The notes beneath the pieces were generated by a model. That model ran no database searches. It saw only the letters and a program-made list of their open reading frames with translations, and was not told the DNA's origin. From contig CANQID010000011.1 of assembly GCA_947623925.1 (NCBI GenBank), positions 1-35,001 of the forward strand: a stretch of 35,001 bases of DNA. Direction: 5' to 3'. Of the stretch, positions 8,210 through 15,976 are shown piece by piece. Each line of letters opens with the position of its first letter. The first letter of the stretch is position 1. This DNA comes from an uncultured Bacilli bacterium. Lineage in GTDB: Bacteria > Bacillota_I > Bacilli_A > RF39 > UBA660. A program made the position numbers and the translations under genes.

Positions 8210-9685
8210 ATGGAAAAAACACAAATAATAAAAAGTATTACTGAAAGAACAGGTGGAGAACTTTATTTAGGTGTTGTTGGAGCAGTAAGAACAGGTAAAT
8301 CTACATTTATAAAAAAAGTTATAGAAAACTTAGTAGTTCCAAATATAGCTGATGAGTATGAAAGAAAAAGAGTATTAGACGAGATACCTCAATCTGCTCA
8401 AGGAAAAACAATAATGACTATGGAACCAAAGTTTGTTCCTAGCAATGCAGCTTCAATACAAATAGACGATTTTAGCGCTAATGTTAGACTTGTTGATTGT
8501 GTAGGATATGTAATTCCAGAAGCTAAAGGATATGAAGATGATAATGGACCAAGAATGGTAAAAACACCATGGTATGACGAACAAATACCTTTTGTTGAGG
8601 CAGCAGAAATAGGAACTAATAAAGTTATAAAAGATCATTCCACAATTGGTATAGTTGTTACAACTGATGGTTCTATAGGCGAAATTTCTAGAGAAAATTA
8701 TGTAGAAGCAGAAGAAAGAATAGTGACCGAACTAAAAGAAATTGGCAAACCATTTATAATTGTTTTAAATTCTACGCATCCAACACATTCTGAAACACAG
8801 AATCTATCACAAAGTTTGACAAATATGTATGATGTACCAGTAATACCTATAAGTGTAGAAGATATGTCAGAAAGAGATATGTATTCTATATTAAAAAGTG
8901 CACTTTATGAATTTCCTGTATTGGAAGTTAAAGTTAATATGCCAGATTGGATAGCTTGCTTAGCTCCTAATAATTGGCTTAAAAAAATATACATAGAAAA
9001 AATAAGGGAAAGTGTAGTTGAAATAGATAAATTAAAAGATATAGACACAATTACACAACATTTTACAGACTGTGAATATATTAAAAAAGCATATTTATCA
9101 GATGTCGATACATCAACTGGAATAGTTACAGTTAATTTAGAATGCCCTGATGACTTATATAATCAAGTATTAAAAGATATAATAGGAATTGATATAAACA
9201 GTAAAAGTCAATTGTTAAAATTATTTCAAGATTATGAGGAAGCAAAAAAAGAGTATGATCAAATTAAAGATGCTCTTAAAATGGTTAAAGCAACAGGCTA
9301 TGGAGTTGCCTCACCAAGTTTATCTGATATGAAATTAGATACACCTGAAGTAATAAAACAAGGTGGAAGATTTGGAGTAAAATTAAAAGCAGTTGCTCCT
9401 TCTATACATATGATTAGAGTAGATGTTGAATCAACTTTTGAACCTATTATAGGCTCTGAAATACAAAGTAAGGAACTTATAAATTATCTTATGAAAGACT
9501 CTGATACAGAACCAGATACTATTTGGAAAAGCGAAATATTTGGAAGAAGTTTAGATGTAATAGTTAAAGAAGGAATACAAGCAAAACTATCTTTATTACC
9601 AGAAAACGCTAGACATAAACTTCAAACTACATTATCTAAATTAGTTAATAAAGGTTCAGGAAATTTATTTGCTATTGTCTTATAA
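8210..9685 (+). CDS. spoIVA: Stage IV sporulation protein A, spore-coat morphogenetic ATPase
   Basis: The product has 491 residues against 492 in Bacillus subtilis and is collinear with it. SpoIVA polymerises on the forespore surface using ATP and anchors the basement layer of the coat. Walker A is GAVRTGKST (24-32, Lys30); LVDCVGY, ENGPRM, VVTTDGSIGE and the C-terminal block GFGVKLKAVAPSIHM-like segment (RFGVKLKAVAPSIH) are family hallmarks. The start is ATG 8210, matching the MEK...ERTGG N-terminus and preceded by AGTAGGG; the ATG at 8192 is upstream of that site. Its stop codon lies in the first of two 25-bp repeats that bracket the Fic gene. In Bacillus hup follows directly; here it lies 2.6 kb away. 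Confidence 0.97.
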   Translation: MEKTQIIKSITERTGGELYLGVVGAVRTGKSTFIKKVIENLVVPNIADEYERKRVLDEIPQSAQGKTIMTMEPKFVPSNAASIQIDDFSANVRLVDCVGYVIPEAKGYEDDNGPRMVKTPWYDEQIPFVEAAEIGTNKVIKDHSTIGIVVTTDGSIGEISRENYVEAEERIVTELKEIGKPFIIVLNSTHPTHSETQNLSQSLTNMYDVPVIPISVEDMSERDMYSILKSALYEFPVLEVKVNMPDWIACLAPNNWLKKIYIEKIRESVVEIDKLKDIDTITQHFTDCEYIKKAYLSDVDTSTGIVTVNLECPDDLYNQVLKDIIGIDINSKSQLLKLFQDYEEAKKEYDQIKDALKMVKATGYGVASPSLSDMKLDTPEVIKQGGRFGVKLKAVAPSIHMIRVDVESTFEPIIGSEIQSKELINYLMKDSDTEPDTIWKSEIFGRSLDVIVKEGIQAKLSLLPENARHKLQTTLSKLVNKGSGNLFAIVL

Positions 9686-9696
9686 AGATGAGAAAT
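9672..9696 (+). repeat. 25-bp direct repeat, copy 1 (spoIVA 3' end)
   Basis: Spans the last codons and TAA of spoIVA plus 11 bases after it. It matches 11280-11304 at 24 of 25 positions (G/T difference at 9690). The two copies flank the Fic gene and its control region. Confidence 0.85.
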
Positions 9697-9734
9697 TGTA
9701 CATTTCTAAATGAAGTGAAACAGAAATTATATAA

Positions 9735-9766
9735 AATTAATTCAAGATAATTGAGTTAATTTTTTT
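9735..9766 (+). terminator. Intrinsic terminator downstream of spoIVA
   Basis: An 11-bp stem, 9735-9745 with 9751-9761 (one T-G wobble), closes the loop GATAA and runs into a T-tract. A second, weaker candidate (AAGATA 9805-9810 with TATCTT 9824-9829, then T-run) follows. The rest of 9697-9886 shows no gene. Confidence 0.85.
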
Positions 9767-9886
9767 CTATATGCAACCTTTCTTCATTTGGAGTTGTGTA
9801 ATTTAAGATAGACATAGAAATATTATCTTTTTTTGTTATACATATCTTTCCTAATTTCAATTATTCAGAAATTCTAAACAACTAAT

Positions 9887-10939
9887 TTAATTATTCCATT
9901 TATATTTTGTATACCTTCCACCAGAGATTTTAACAATTTTATCTTTTTTAAGTAATTTATTTAATATTCTTTCAATTGTGGTTTCACTTAAATTAGGACA
10001 CTTATTAATTATAAACGCTTTATCTATTGGAATAATATTTTCTTTAAATATACCTATAATTCTATCATAAGCAGTTATTTTTTTATTTTCAACAATATTT
10101 ATTCTTGAATCAAAATCCTTATAAGCATTTAATATTATTCCTAGATAGTATTCTACAAAATATGAATAATCATTTTCATTATTATTCCATGCAACAGAAC
10201 TTTTTTCTAATGTGTCATAATAACTATCTTTTGTTTCTTCAATAATTTTTTCAATACTGATATACTTTCCTACCATATAATCTGCTTTATATAGTAATAG
10301 TAGAGTAAGTAATCTACTCATTCTTCCGTTGCCATCATTAAATGGGTGTATAGATAAGAAATCTAATATAAATATAGGAATTAAAACTAGTAAATCACAT
10401 GATTCGTTATTAACTAATTCATTATAATTTTTACATAAATCTTCAATTGCAATTGGTGTTTCAACAGGAGATAGAGGTATAAATCTTATTTTCTTTTCTC
10501 CTTTTTCATTTTCTTCTTCAATATAGTTTTGAGAATTTTTAAATTTACCACCATAACTATAGCCTGTATATTTATATAAATCTCTATGTAATTGCAAAAT
10601 TTTATTTTGATTAATATCGATAAAATTGTAGTTCTCATGAATTAAAGATAATACATCTCTATAACCAGCAATTTCTTCTTCATTTCTATTTTTAGGTTCT
10701 AACTTTTTAGTTACAATTTCATTAATTCTTTTATCAGTAGTACAAATGCCCTCAATTTTATTTGATGAAGAAGTACTCTCTATTTTAGCAACTTTTGATA
10801 AAGTATCTAAAGTATCTTTTTTAGTATTTAATAAATATGATTGTTTTCCTTTGTATTCATGTATTTTACTTATTAAACTAATGATATTACCACTAGATAT
10901 AATACTATTATATTCTTCCATCAAATTAAATTTTCTCAA
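9887..10939 (-). CDS. Fic-domain protein with N-terminal inhibitory motif and C-terminal winged helix
   Basis: This 350-residue Fic protein probably transfers AMP from ATP to a target protein hydroxyl. The Fic motif HPFNDGNGR lies at 198-206 (His198 catalytic). SNKIEG at 59-64 fits the inhibitory-helix motif (S/T)xxxE(G/N), with Glu63 as the blocking residue, so this is a self-contained, auto-inhibited Fic. The last 60 residues look like a winged helix, suited to DNA binding. The start is uncertain: in frame only TTG 10939 or ATG 10921 are available, because the better-placed ATG (10946) is one frame off. Four half-site repeats surround its promoter, suggesting autoregulation. It lies inside a bracketed insertion. 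Defence or growth control is a guess. Confidence 0.88.
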   Translation of the reverse strand: MRKFNLMEEYNSIISSGNIISLISKIHEYKGKQSYLLNTKKDTLDTLSKVAKIESTSSSNKIEGICTTDKRINEIVTKKLEPKNRNEEEIAGYRDVLSLIHENYNFIDINQNKILQLHRDLYKYTGYSYGGKFKNSQNYIEEENEKGEKKIRFIPLSPVETPIAIEDLCKNYNELVNNESCDLLVLIPIFILDFLSIHPFNDGNGRMSRLLTLLLLYKADYMVGKYISIEKIIEETKDSYYDTLEKSSVAWNNNENDYSYFVEYYLGIILNAYKDFDSRINIVENKKITAYDRIIGIFKENIIPIDKAFIINKCPNLSETTIERILNKLLKKDKIVKISGGRYTKYKWNN

Positions 10940-11012
10940 ATTGCATCATTCTCCTTTTATTTGCACCATTATATCATCAAATGATGCAATTAACAATATA
11001 TTTGATGCAAAT
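10938..11012 (-). promoter_or_regulatory. Promoter and operator repeats of the Fic gene
   Basis: On the minus strand, TTGTTA (10996-10991), 17 nt, TATAAT (10973-10968). AATTGCATCAT (10939-10949) is a perfect inverted copy of ATGATGCAATT (10981-10991). A second pair, at 10959-10969 and 11001-11012, differs at one base. The four TTGCATCA-like half-sites cover the -35 to ribosome-site region. The winged-helix end of the Fic protein is the obvious candidate binder. Confidence 0.65.
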
Positions 11013-11180
11013 AAATTAGCATTATTAATTATGTGCAATATTACAGATTTTAAATAATATATTACTCAGTGCATAAGTTTTCCTTACATGCTGAACATAA
11101 AGTGTTTTTATTATAATTACAATGTTTTCTTATTTTTAGATTTATGTATTATTTATATCTTAATATTTTGTGATATACTA

Positions 11181-11206
11181 TTCATGTAATTCATGTCCTT
11201 TCATGT
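11181..11206 (+). repeat. Three TTCATGT direct repeats
   Basis: TTCATGT occurs at 11181, 11190 and 11200, so the copies are spaced about one helical turn apart. They lie in the otherwise gene-free stretch 11013-11279. Nothing else in that stretch is recognisable. Confidence 0.4.
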
Positions 11207-11279
11207 TATTGTTTTCGTAATTATACAACTTGAATTACTTTTTTATGTATAAATGTTTTAAATCAATTGTAACACTGTA

Positions 11280-11304
11280 CTATTGTCTTATAAAGATTAG
11301 AAAT
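11280..11304 (+). repeat. 25-bp direct repeat, copy 2 (spoIVA 3'-end remnant)
   Basis: A copy of the spoIVA stop region with one mismatch, followed by AAAGAT/ATCTTT (11292-11297 with 11306-11311) and a T-rich tail. This looks like the original spoIVA terminator left behind after an insertion. Confidence 0.8.
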
Positions 11305-11327
11305 CATCTTTTCTTTTTAAAATTATA

Positions 11328-11336
11328 TGCTATAAT
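11328..11336 (+). promoter_or_regulatory. Extended -10 box for the metallophosphoesterase gene
   Basis: TGC-TATAAT, with the ribosome site TAGGTGG at 11341-11347. The start would fall at the ribosome site. No good -35 box is visible (the upstream 17-nt position is T-rich). Confidence 0.55.
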
Positions 11337-11351
11337 TAGGTAGGTGGAAAT

Positions 11352-12146
11352 ATGAGAATAAGTAATACAAAATATGAAATAAATCATAATTTAAACATTA
11401 AAATAGTTCATATATCTGACATACATTATTGTAATGATTATAAATTAAAAAGATTAGATTTTGTATTAGAAAATATAAAAAAGATAGATCCAAATTATAT
11501 ATTTATTACAGGAGATTTAATAGATACAGCCGATGTAGATGATAATAATTTAAATATATATATGAATTTTTTAGAACAACTTGGAAAAATATGCAAAGTT
11601 ATTGTTATATTAGGTAACCATGATGTTGAACATACTGTAAGAGGTGTTAGAAAATATTTTATAAATAACAATTTTATATCAAAGTTAAGAAATGTAAATA
11701 ATTTATATTTACTTAGAAATGAAATTTATGAAGATGATTTAATAAAGGTATTAGGTATAGAAATTAATTATGAATATTATAAAAATAATATACTTGATAT
11801 AGAAAAAATAAATAATAGTATTAATAAATTAAATGGTAAAATAAACATATTATTAGTACATGATCCTGATGTCATATTAAATAATAAAGAAAAATTCAAT
11901 TTGAGTAATATAGATATAATTTTATGTGGCCATACACATGGTGGGTTAATGCCTGATTTTGTTCCAGGACATAGAGGCTTAATATCTCCAAGAAAGGCAT
12001 TATTTAAAAATAATATGAGAGGTATATATACTATTAATAAAACAAAATTAATTATATCAAGTGGAATAGTTAAATTATCAAAAAGATCTCATCTTTCTAA
12101 ATTAAATGATATTTTTAGTTCTAATATTGTTACAATTATTTTATAA
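11352..12146 (+). CDS. Calcineurin-like metallophosphoesterase (YkuE-type), cytosolic
   Basis: The 264 residues contain the full di-metal motif set: HISDIHY (D-x-H), TGDLIDT (GDx2D), LGNHD (GNHD), LLVHDPD and CGHTHGG (GHxH). Such enzymes hydrolyse phosphodiesters or phosphomonoesters; YkuE relatives act at the membrane. It lacks the N-terminal membrane anchor seen in the paralogue at 20022-20912. The start ATG 11352 has TAGGTGG upstream. It lies between the Fic insertion's second repeat and hup. The substrate is unknown. Confidence 0.87.
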   Translation: MRISNTKYEINHNLNIKIVHISDIHYCNDYKLKRLDFVLENIKKIDPNYIFITGDLIDTADVDDNNLNIYMNFLEQLGKICKVIVILGNHDVEHTVRGVRKYFINNNFISKLRNVNNLYLLRNEIYEDDLIKVLGIEINYEYYKNNILDIEKINNSINKLNGKINILLVHDPDVILNNKEKFNLSNIDIILCGHTHGGLMPDFVPGHRGLISPRKALFKNNMRGIYTINKTKLIISSGIVKLSKRSHLSKLNDIFSSNIVTIIL

Positions 12147-12191
12147 AATTGTAGTAAAATAAAAAAATATATATTAAAATGTCAAAAAGCA

Positions 12192-12220
12192 TTGATTTTA
12201 CTTATTATATATGGTAATAT
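12192..12220 (+). promoter_or_regulatory. Promoter of hup
   Basis: TTGATT (12192-12197), 17 nt, TAATAT (12215-12220) with TGG before it. The leader is about 40 nt, longer than at most genes here. Confidence 0.55.
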
Positions 12221-12268
12221 TAGATTGTAGACAAGATAGCTTGTTTATTAAAATAGGAGGTATGACAA

Positions 12269-12541
12269 ATGTCAAAAACAGATTTAGTAAATTATATTGC
12301 AGAAGAAACAGGATTAACTAAAGCAGATTCATCTCGTGCTTTAGATGCAATGATGAAAGGTGTAATTACAGGATTAAAAAAAGAAAGTAAAGTTACTTTA
12401 ACAGGATTCTGTACATTTACTGCTAAAAAGAAACCAGCAAAAGATGGACGTAATCCAAGAACTGGAGAAACTGTTAAAATCCCTGCAAGAGTTGCTGTTA
12501 CTGTTAAAGCTGGTTCTAAATTAAAAGATGCTTTAAACTAA
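12269..12541 (+). CDS. hup: DNA-binding protein HU
   Basis: The 90-residue histone-like protein bends DNA and packs the nucleoid as a dimer. N-terminal helices (SKTDLVNYIAEETGLTKADS), the FGxF-like segment GFCTFTAK and the beta-arm GRNPRTGETVKIPA, with the conserved Arg-Asn-Pro motif, are diagnostic. The length equals other HU proteins. AGGAGG precedes the start. A strong terminator begins in the stop codon. Placement downstream of spoIVA matches the Bacillus spoIVA-hbs order. Confidence 0.97.
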   Translation: MSKTDLVNYIAEETGLTKADSSRALDAMMKGVITGLKKESKVTLTGFCTFTAKKKPAKDGRNPRTGETVKIPARVAVTVKAGSKLKDALN

Positions 12542-12563
12542 AAGGCTAATGCCTTTTTTTTTG
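12540..12563 (+). terminator. Strong terminator of hup
   Basis: AAAAGGC (12540-12546) with GCCTTTT around TAAT, then a run of T. The stem begins inside the TAA stop codon. Confidence 0.92.
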
Positions 12564-12667
12564 TACATAAATTGTGCTACTTTGATATATTAAAAAATTA
12601 TGAATATTAAAAGAAATTAATCCAGTATTAAATATACAAAATTATTATAAATAAAAATATTGAAATT

Positions 12668-12689
12668 AATTGTGGAAACACAATTTTTT
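12668..12689 (+). terminator. Second terminator with GAAA tetraloop
   Basis: AATTGTG (12668-12674), loop GAAA, CACAATT (12679-12685), T-run. It may be a backup for hup or end an unseen transcript in 12564-12667, where I see no gene. Confidence 0.8.
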
Positions 12690-12703
12690 CATTAATAAAG
12701 TGT

Positions 12704-12732
12704 TTGACAATAATAAATTCATTTTATACAAT
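12704..12732 (+). promoter_or_regulatory. Promoter of cca
   Basis: TTGACA (12704-12709), 17 nt, TACAAT (12727-12732). The leader is about 31 nt. Confidence 0.75.
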
Positions 12733-12769
12733 AATATTATAGTAGCAAACTTACTTTAGAGGTGATAAC

Positions 12770-13858
12770 ATGTATCAAGAAGCTTTGGAAGTTTTAAAAA
12801 AGATAGAATTACATGGATTTAAAGCATATATAGTTGGTGGATTTCCAAGAGATTTATATATTGGAATTGAAAATAAAGATATAGATATATGTACTAGTGC
12901 AAAACCAAACGATGTAATGAAAATATTTGATGTGAAAAGTAAATCAGGTATTAAATATGGTTCAATTATTATAAATTATAAATCAAATAAATATGAAATA
13001 ACAACATTTAGAAAAGAAAAAAAATATAAAAATAATAGAGTACCTGTTGATGTACAATATATAAATAGTTTGAAAGAAGACTTATATAGAAGGGATTTTA
13101 TAATAAATACATTATGTATAAATAGTAGTGGACAGTTTGTTGATTTATTAAATGCTAAGTATGATATTGATAACAAAATAATAAATTCAGTTGGTGATAA
13201 TAACAAGAAAATAAAAGAAGATTCACTTAGAATATTAAGAGCAATAAGATTTGCAACCATACTAAATTTCAAATTGTCAAATGAACTTGAAAATGCTATT
13301 AAAAAAAATAAATCAACTCTAAAGAAATTGTCATATGAAAGAAAGAAGCAGGAATTAGATAAAATATTTTCAAGTAAAAATGTATTATATGGTTTATCAT
13401 TATTAAAAGAATTAGGAATAATGAATGAGCTTAATTTGAATGATATTAGCGTCAATATTACTGAACCTATTGGTATTTGGATACAGTTAGATAGTGAATT
13501 AAAATATCCATATACAAATGAAGAAAAAAGAATAATTAAAAGTGTTAAAAAATTACTTCAACAAGATTTAAATGATAAATATGTATTATATAAAAATAAT
13601 ATAAGAGATTTACAAATAGCTTATCAAATTAAAAATATGCCTGTAGATATGCTTAAGTATGATTATGAAAATCTTGTTATAAAAAATAGAAAAGATATTA
13701 AAATATTACCTTATAAAATATGTGAAATATTAAAAATAGAAAAGAGAACAATTTTAAAAGAAATTTATATAAATTTAGAAAAAAATATATTAAATAAAGC
13801 AGTAGAAAATAATGAGAAAAGTATAAAACAATTTTTAATTAGAGAATATAAAAAATAA
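12770..13858 (+). CDS. cca: CCA tRNA nucleotidyltransferase
   Basis: This 362-residue class II nucleotidyltransferase adds or repairs the CCA end of tRNAs. The head has VGGFPRD (19-25) and the metal-binding DIDIC (38-42), followed by EITTFRKE and, near residue 105, DLYRRDFIINTL, which fit the RRDFTINA motif; EDSLRILRAIRFA and SYERKKQELDKI are the neck motifs. The conserved Arg-Arg-Asp is present. The C-terminus is diverged, as usual. It has its own promoter. A poly(A) polymerase is the only close alternative, and context (near dnaD) matches cca in Bacillus. Confidence 0.93.
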   Translation: MYQEALEVLKKIELHGFKAYIVGGFPRDLYIGIENKDIDICTSAKPNDVMKIFDVKSKSGIKYGSIIINYKSNKYEITTFRKEKKYKNNRVPVDVQYINSLKEDLYRRDFIINTLCINSSGQFVDLLNAKYDIDNKIINSVGDNNKKIKEDSLRILRAIRFATILNFKLSNELENAIKKNKSTLKKLSYERKKQELDKIFSSKNVLYGLSLLKELGIMNELNLNDISVNITEPIGIWIQLDSELKYPYTNEEKRIIKSVKKLLQQDLNDKYVLYKNNIRDLQIAYQIKNMPVDMLKYDYENLVIKNRKDIKILPYKICEILKIEKRTILKEIYINLEKNILNKAVENNEKSIKQFLIREYKK

Positions 13859-13889
13859 AAGCACATATATTTTTATAGGTGCTTTTTTT
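13857..13889 (+). terminator. Terminator of cca overlapping the next gene's ribosome site
   Basis: AAAAGCAC (13857-13864) pairs with GTGCTTTT (13879-13886), then T to 13889; TATA/TATA can pair inside. The 3' arm contains AGGTG (13877-13881), the only visible ribosome site for the next gene, whose ATG is at 13890. Confidence 0.85.
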
Positions 13890-14522
13890 ATGAAAAAATA
13901 TTTTGTTATACTATTATTGCTATTAATTGATATATTTTTGTATACAGATAAAACAAAATTGTCATCTCAATCAATAAATTTAGATCTACAAAAAGATGAA
14001 TTAGCATTAACTATATTTTCTTTAGATAACAGTAAATCTATATTAATTAATAAATCAGAATTATTAATGTTAGAATATATCGATTCATTAGACTTAGAAA
14101 AAATGTTAAATATTTATGGAATAAATGTACTTAAAAATATAATATCAAATAATAATTATACAGTAGATTTAAAAAGTTATGATAAAAAGACAATAAAAGA
14201 TAGAATCAATTTAAATAATATAAGTATTATAAAAAAAGAAAATATAGAAGTTATAAAATATTATGATTACTCTTTTTGTGTATATAAAAAAGGCAATAAT
14301 AAGGATTTGACAAATTGCGATTTCATATATTTTTTAAATATAGATAATTTAGATTTTTCAGATGATGTTTTAGCAGTGTTTTTTGATTCTGATATAGATA
14401 AAGAAGTAATTGAAAAATATTATGATAAATGGGTAGATAGTTATATATTAAATGATAAAACATTATACACATTAAAAATGTCACCATATGACTATGAAGT
14501 AATAGAGGTACCTATAAATTGA
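13890..14522 (+). CDS. Putative secreted or membrane-anchored protein, unknown
   Basis: The 210-residue protein begins with a short basic start and hydrophobic segment (residues 2-17, MKKYFVILLLLLIDIFLY), which resembles a signal anchor. No lipobox Cys or other recognised domain is seen. The rest is rich in Asn, Lys, Asp, Ile and Leu with no catalytic motif visible. It follows the cca terminator with no space, and its expression is therefore unclear. It ends in TGA. A second short hydrophobic stretch is not evident, so an exported or one-pass protein is most likely. Confidence 0.55.
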   Translation: MKKYFVILLLLLIDIFLYTDKTKLSSQSINLDLQKDELALTIFSLDNSKSILINKSELLMLEYIDSLDLEKMLNIYGINVLKNIISNNNYTVDLKSYDKKTIKDRINLNNISIIKKENIEVIKYYDYSFCVYKKGNNKDLTNCDFIYFLNIDNLDFSDDVLAVFFDSDIDKEVIEKYYDKWVDSYILNDKTLYTLKMSPYDYEVIEVPIN

Positions 14523-14543
14523 TATACAAAATATTAAAAATAA

Positions 14544-14552
14544 TGTTATAAT
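14544..14552 (+). promoter_or_regulatory. Extended -10 box for dnaD
   Basis: TGT-TATAAT, with the ribosome site TAGGTGG at 14558-14564 and ATG at 14570. The leader would be about 12 nt. No good -35 box at 17 nt. Confidence 0.55.
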
Positions 14553-14569
14553 ACTTTTAGGTGGTTTTT

Positions 14570-15199
14570 ATGATGGAAAAAGTTGTAAATATAATAAAAG
14601 AAAAAGATTTTGTTGTTCCAAAATTGTTAATGAAGTACTATAAAGATTTTAATATAACTTCTGATGAATTTATACTTATAATATATTTAATTAATAATAA
14701 TGAAGATTTTAATCCTAAAAAAATAAGTACAGAATTAAATTTAGATATTAACGAAACAATGAAATTAATAAATAGTTTAAATTCAAAAGGACTAATATCA
14801 TTAGATGTAGAAAAAGTAAATAATGTTAGATCAGAGTATGTAAATATAGAAAAAATATATAAAAAATTAGTATTTAAAATAATTGATGATGAAGAAAAAA
14901 AAGATAATAAAAACATTTTTGACATTTTTGAAAAAGAATTTGGGAGAACCTTGTCTCCAATGGAATACGAAATAATAAATTCTTGGACTGATAATTTTGA
15001 GGAGGAAACAATTCTTTTGGCACTTAAAGAAGCAGTTTATAACGGAGTAAATAATTTAAGATATATTGATAAAATATTATATGAATGGGGTAAGAAAGGT
15101 ATTAAGACAGAACAAGACATAATAAAAAATAAGAAAAATTTTGTTTCAAAAAAAGATACAAAAGAAACTTTTGATTATGATTGGTTAAATAATGAATAA
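14570..15199 (+). CDS. dnaD: DnaD-family replication initiation protein
   Basis: This 209-residue protein has the DnaD layout: an N-terminal winged helix (about 1-80; LNLDINETMKLINSL is the recognition part), a linker, and the DnaB2-type C-terminal domain from about residue 115 (FEKEFGRTLSPMEYEIINSW ... NNLRYIDKIL). In Bacillus DnaD remodels DNA and helps load the replicative helicase. The start is ATG 14570 or 14573, both supported by TAGGTGG. It overlaps nth by 8 bp, and the dnaD-nth order matches Bacillus. Confidence 0.9.
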   Translation: MMEKVVNIIKEKDFVVPKLLMKYYKDFNITSDEFILIIYLINNNEDFNPKKISTELNLDINETMKLINSLNSKGLISLDVEKVNNVRSEYVNIEKIYKKLVFKIIDDEEKKDNKNIFDIFEKEFGRTLSPMEYEIINSWTDNFEEETILLALKEAVYNGVNNLRYIDKILYEWGKKGIKTEQDIIKNKKNFVSKKDTKETFDYDWLNNE

Positions 15200-15809
15200 A
15201 GAAATTTTTGATTATTTAGATCATTTAATACCTAATCCTAAATGTGAATTAAATTATAACAAAGATTATGAACTTTTGATAGCAACTATGTTAAGTGCCC
15301 AAACAACTGATAAAAAGGTAAATGCAGCAACAAGCATATTATTTAAAAAGTATCCAACAATAAAAGACTTATCAGAAGCTAATGTAGAAGATATAAAAAA
15401 TATAATAAAATCAATAGGAACTTATAATAAAAAATCATTAAATGTTATCGAAATATCAAAAAGATTATATAATGAACAAAATGGTATAGTACCTAATGAT
15501 AGAGCGTATTTAGAAAGTTTGCCTGGTGTTGGTAGAAAAACAACAAATGTTGTACTTAGTAATTTATATGATGTTCCTTGTATTGCAGTAGATACACATG
15601 TAAAAAGAGTAAGTGAAAGACTTGGAATTTCAAATAAAAATGATGATGTTTATATTGTAGAAAAAAAATTAAACAAATGTATTCCAAAAGATAAACTATG
15701 TAGACTTCATCATCAATTAGTACTTTTTGGGAGATATTATTGTAAAGCAATTAAACCGGATTGTTCTAATTGTGGAATAAAAAAATATTGTAAAAAAAAA
15801 ACTAATTAA
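15192..15809 (+). CDS. nth: Endonuclease III, DNA glycosylase/AP lyase
   Basis: The 205-residue base-excision enzyme removes oxidised pyrimidines. The HhH-GPD core shows LPGVGRKTTNVV with the catalytic Lys and VDTHVKR with the catalytic Asp. The C-terminus carries the 4Fe-4S ligands Cx6Cx2Cx5C (CKAIKPDCSNCGIKKYC). It overlaps dnaD and ends with a strong terminator. Confidence 0.96.
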   Translation: MNKEIFDYLDHLIPNPKCELNYNKDYELLIATMLSAQTTDKKVNAATSILFKKYPTIKDLSEANVEDIKNIIKSIGTYNKKSLNVIEISKRLYNEQNGIVPNDRAYLESLPGVGRKTTNVVLSNLYDVPCIAVDTHVKRVSERLGISNKNDDVYIVEKKLNKCIPKDKLCRLHHQLVLFGRYYCKAIKPDCSNCGIKKYCKKKTN

Positions 15810-15816
15810 TGATATG

Positions 15817-15846
15817 AACCACATTTGTTGAATAGATGTGGTTTTT
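15817..15846 (+). terminator. Terminator of dnaD-nth
   Basis: AACCACAT (15817-15824) with ATGTGGTT (15836-15843) and a T-tract. The remaining 15847-15944 holds nothing I recognise. Confidence 0.88.
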
Positions 15847-15944
15847 AAATAATAAAATTAAAAATATTAGAAAAAGAAAAAGTATGTTGTAAGTGAGTTT
15901 TGACTAATATTTTTATAATATATTCTATAACTTGTTATTAATGT

Positions 15945-15976
15945 AAAAAGACACTTCTAACTTCTAGAAGTGTCTT
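15945..15976 (-). terminator. Terminator of the pbp gene, encoding its last residues
   Basis: On the minus strand, AAGACACTTCTA (15976-15965) pairs with its complement (15959-15948), then a T-run. The stop codon (15959-15957) is within the hairpin. Confidence 0.88.

Noticed and set aside
10746-11057. Plus-strand ORF of about 100 codons opposite the Fic 5' end
   Set aside because: It is the antisense of the Fic gene and its operator region, with no ribosome site.
9887-11304. Prophage or integrative element carrying the Fic gene
   Set aside because: Direct repeats are present, but no integrase, recombinase, or phage gene lies between them; only an insertion footprint is claimed.
12976-13455. 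Minus-strand ORF of about 160 codons inside cca
   Set aside because: It is a shadow of a clear cca gene; its composition is that of reversed AT-rich coding sequence.
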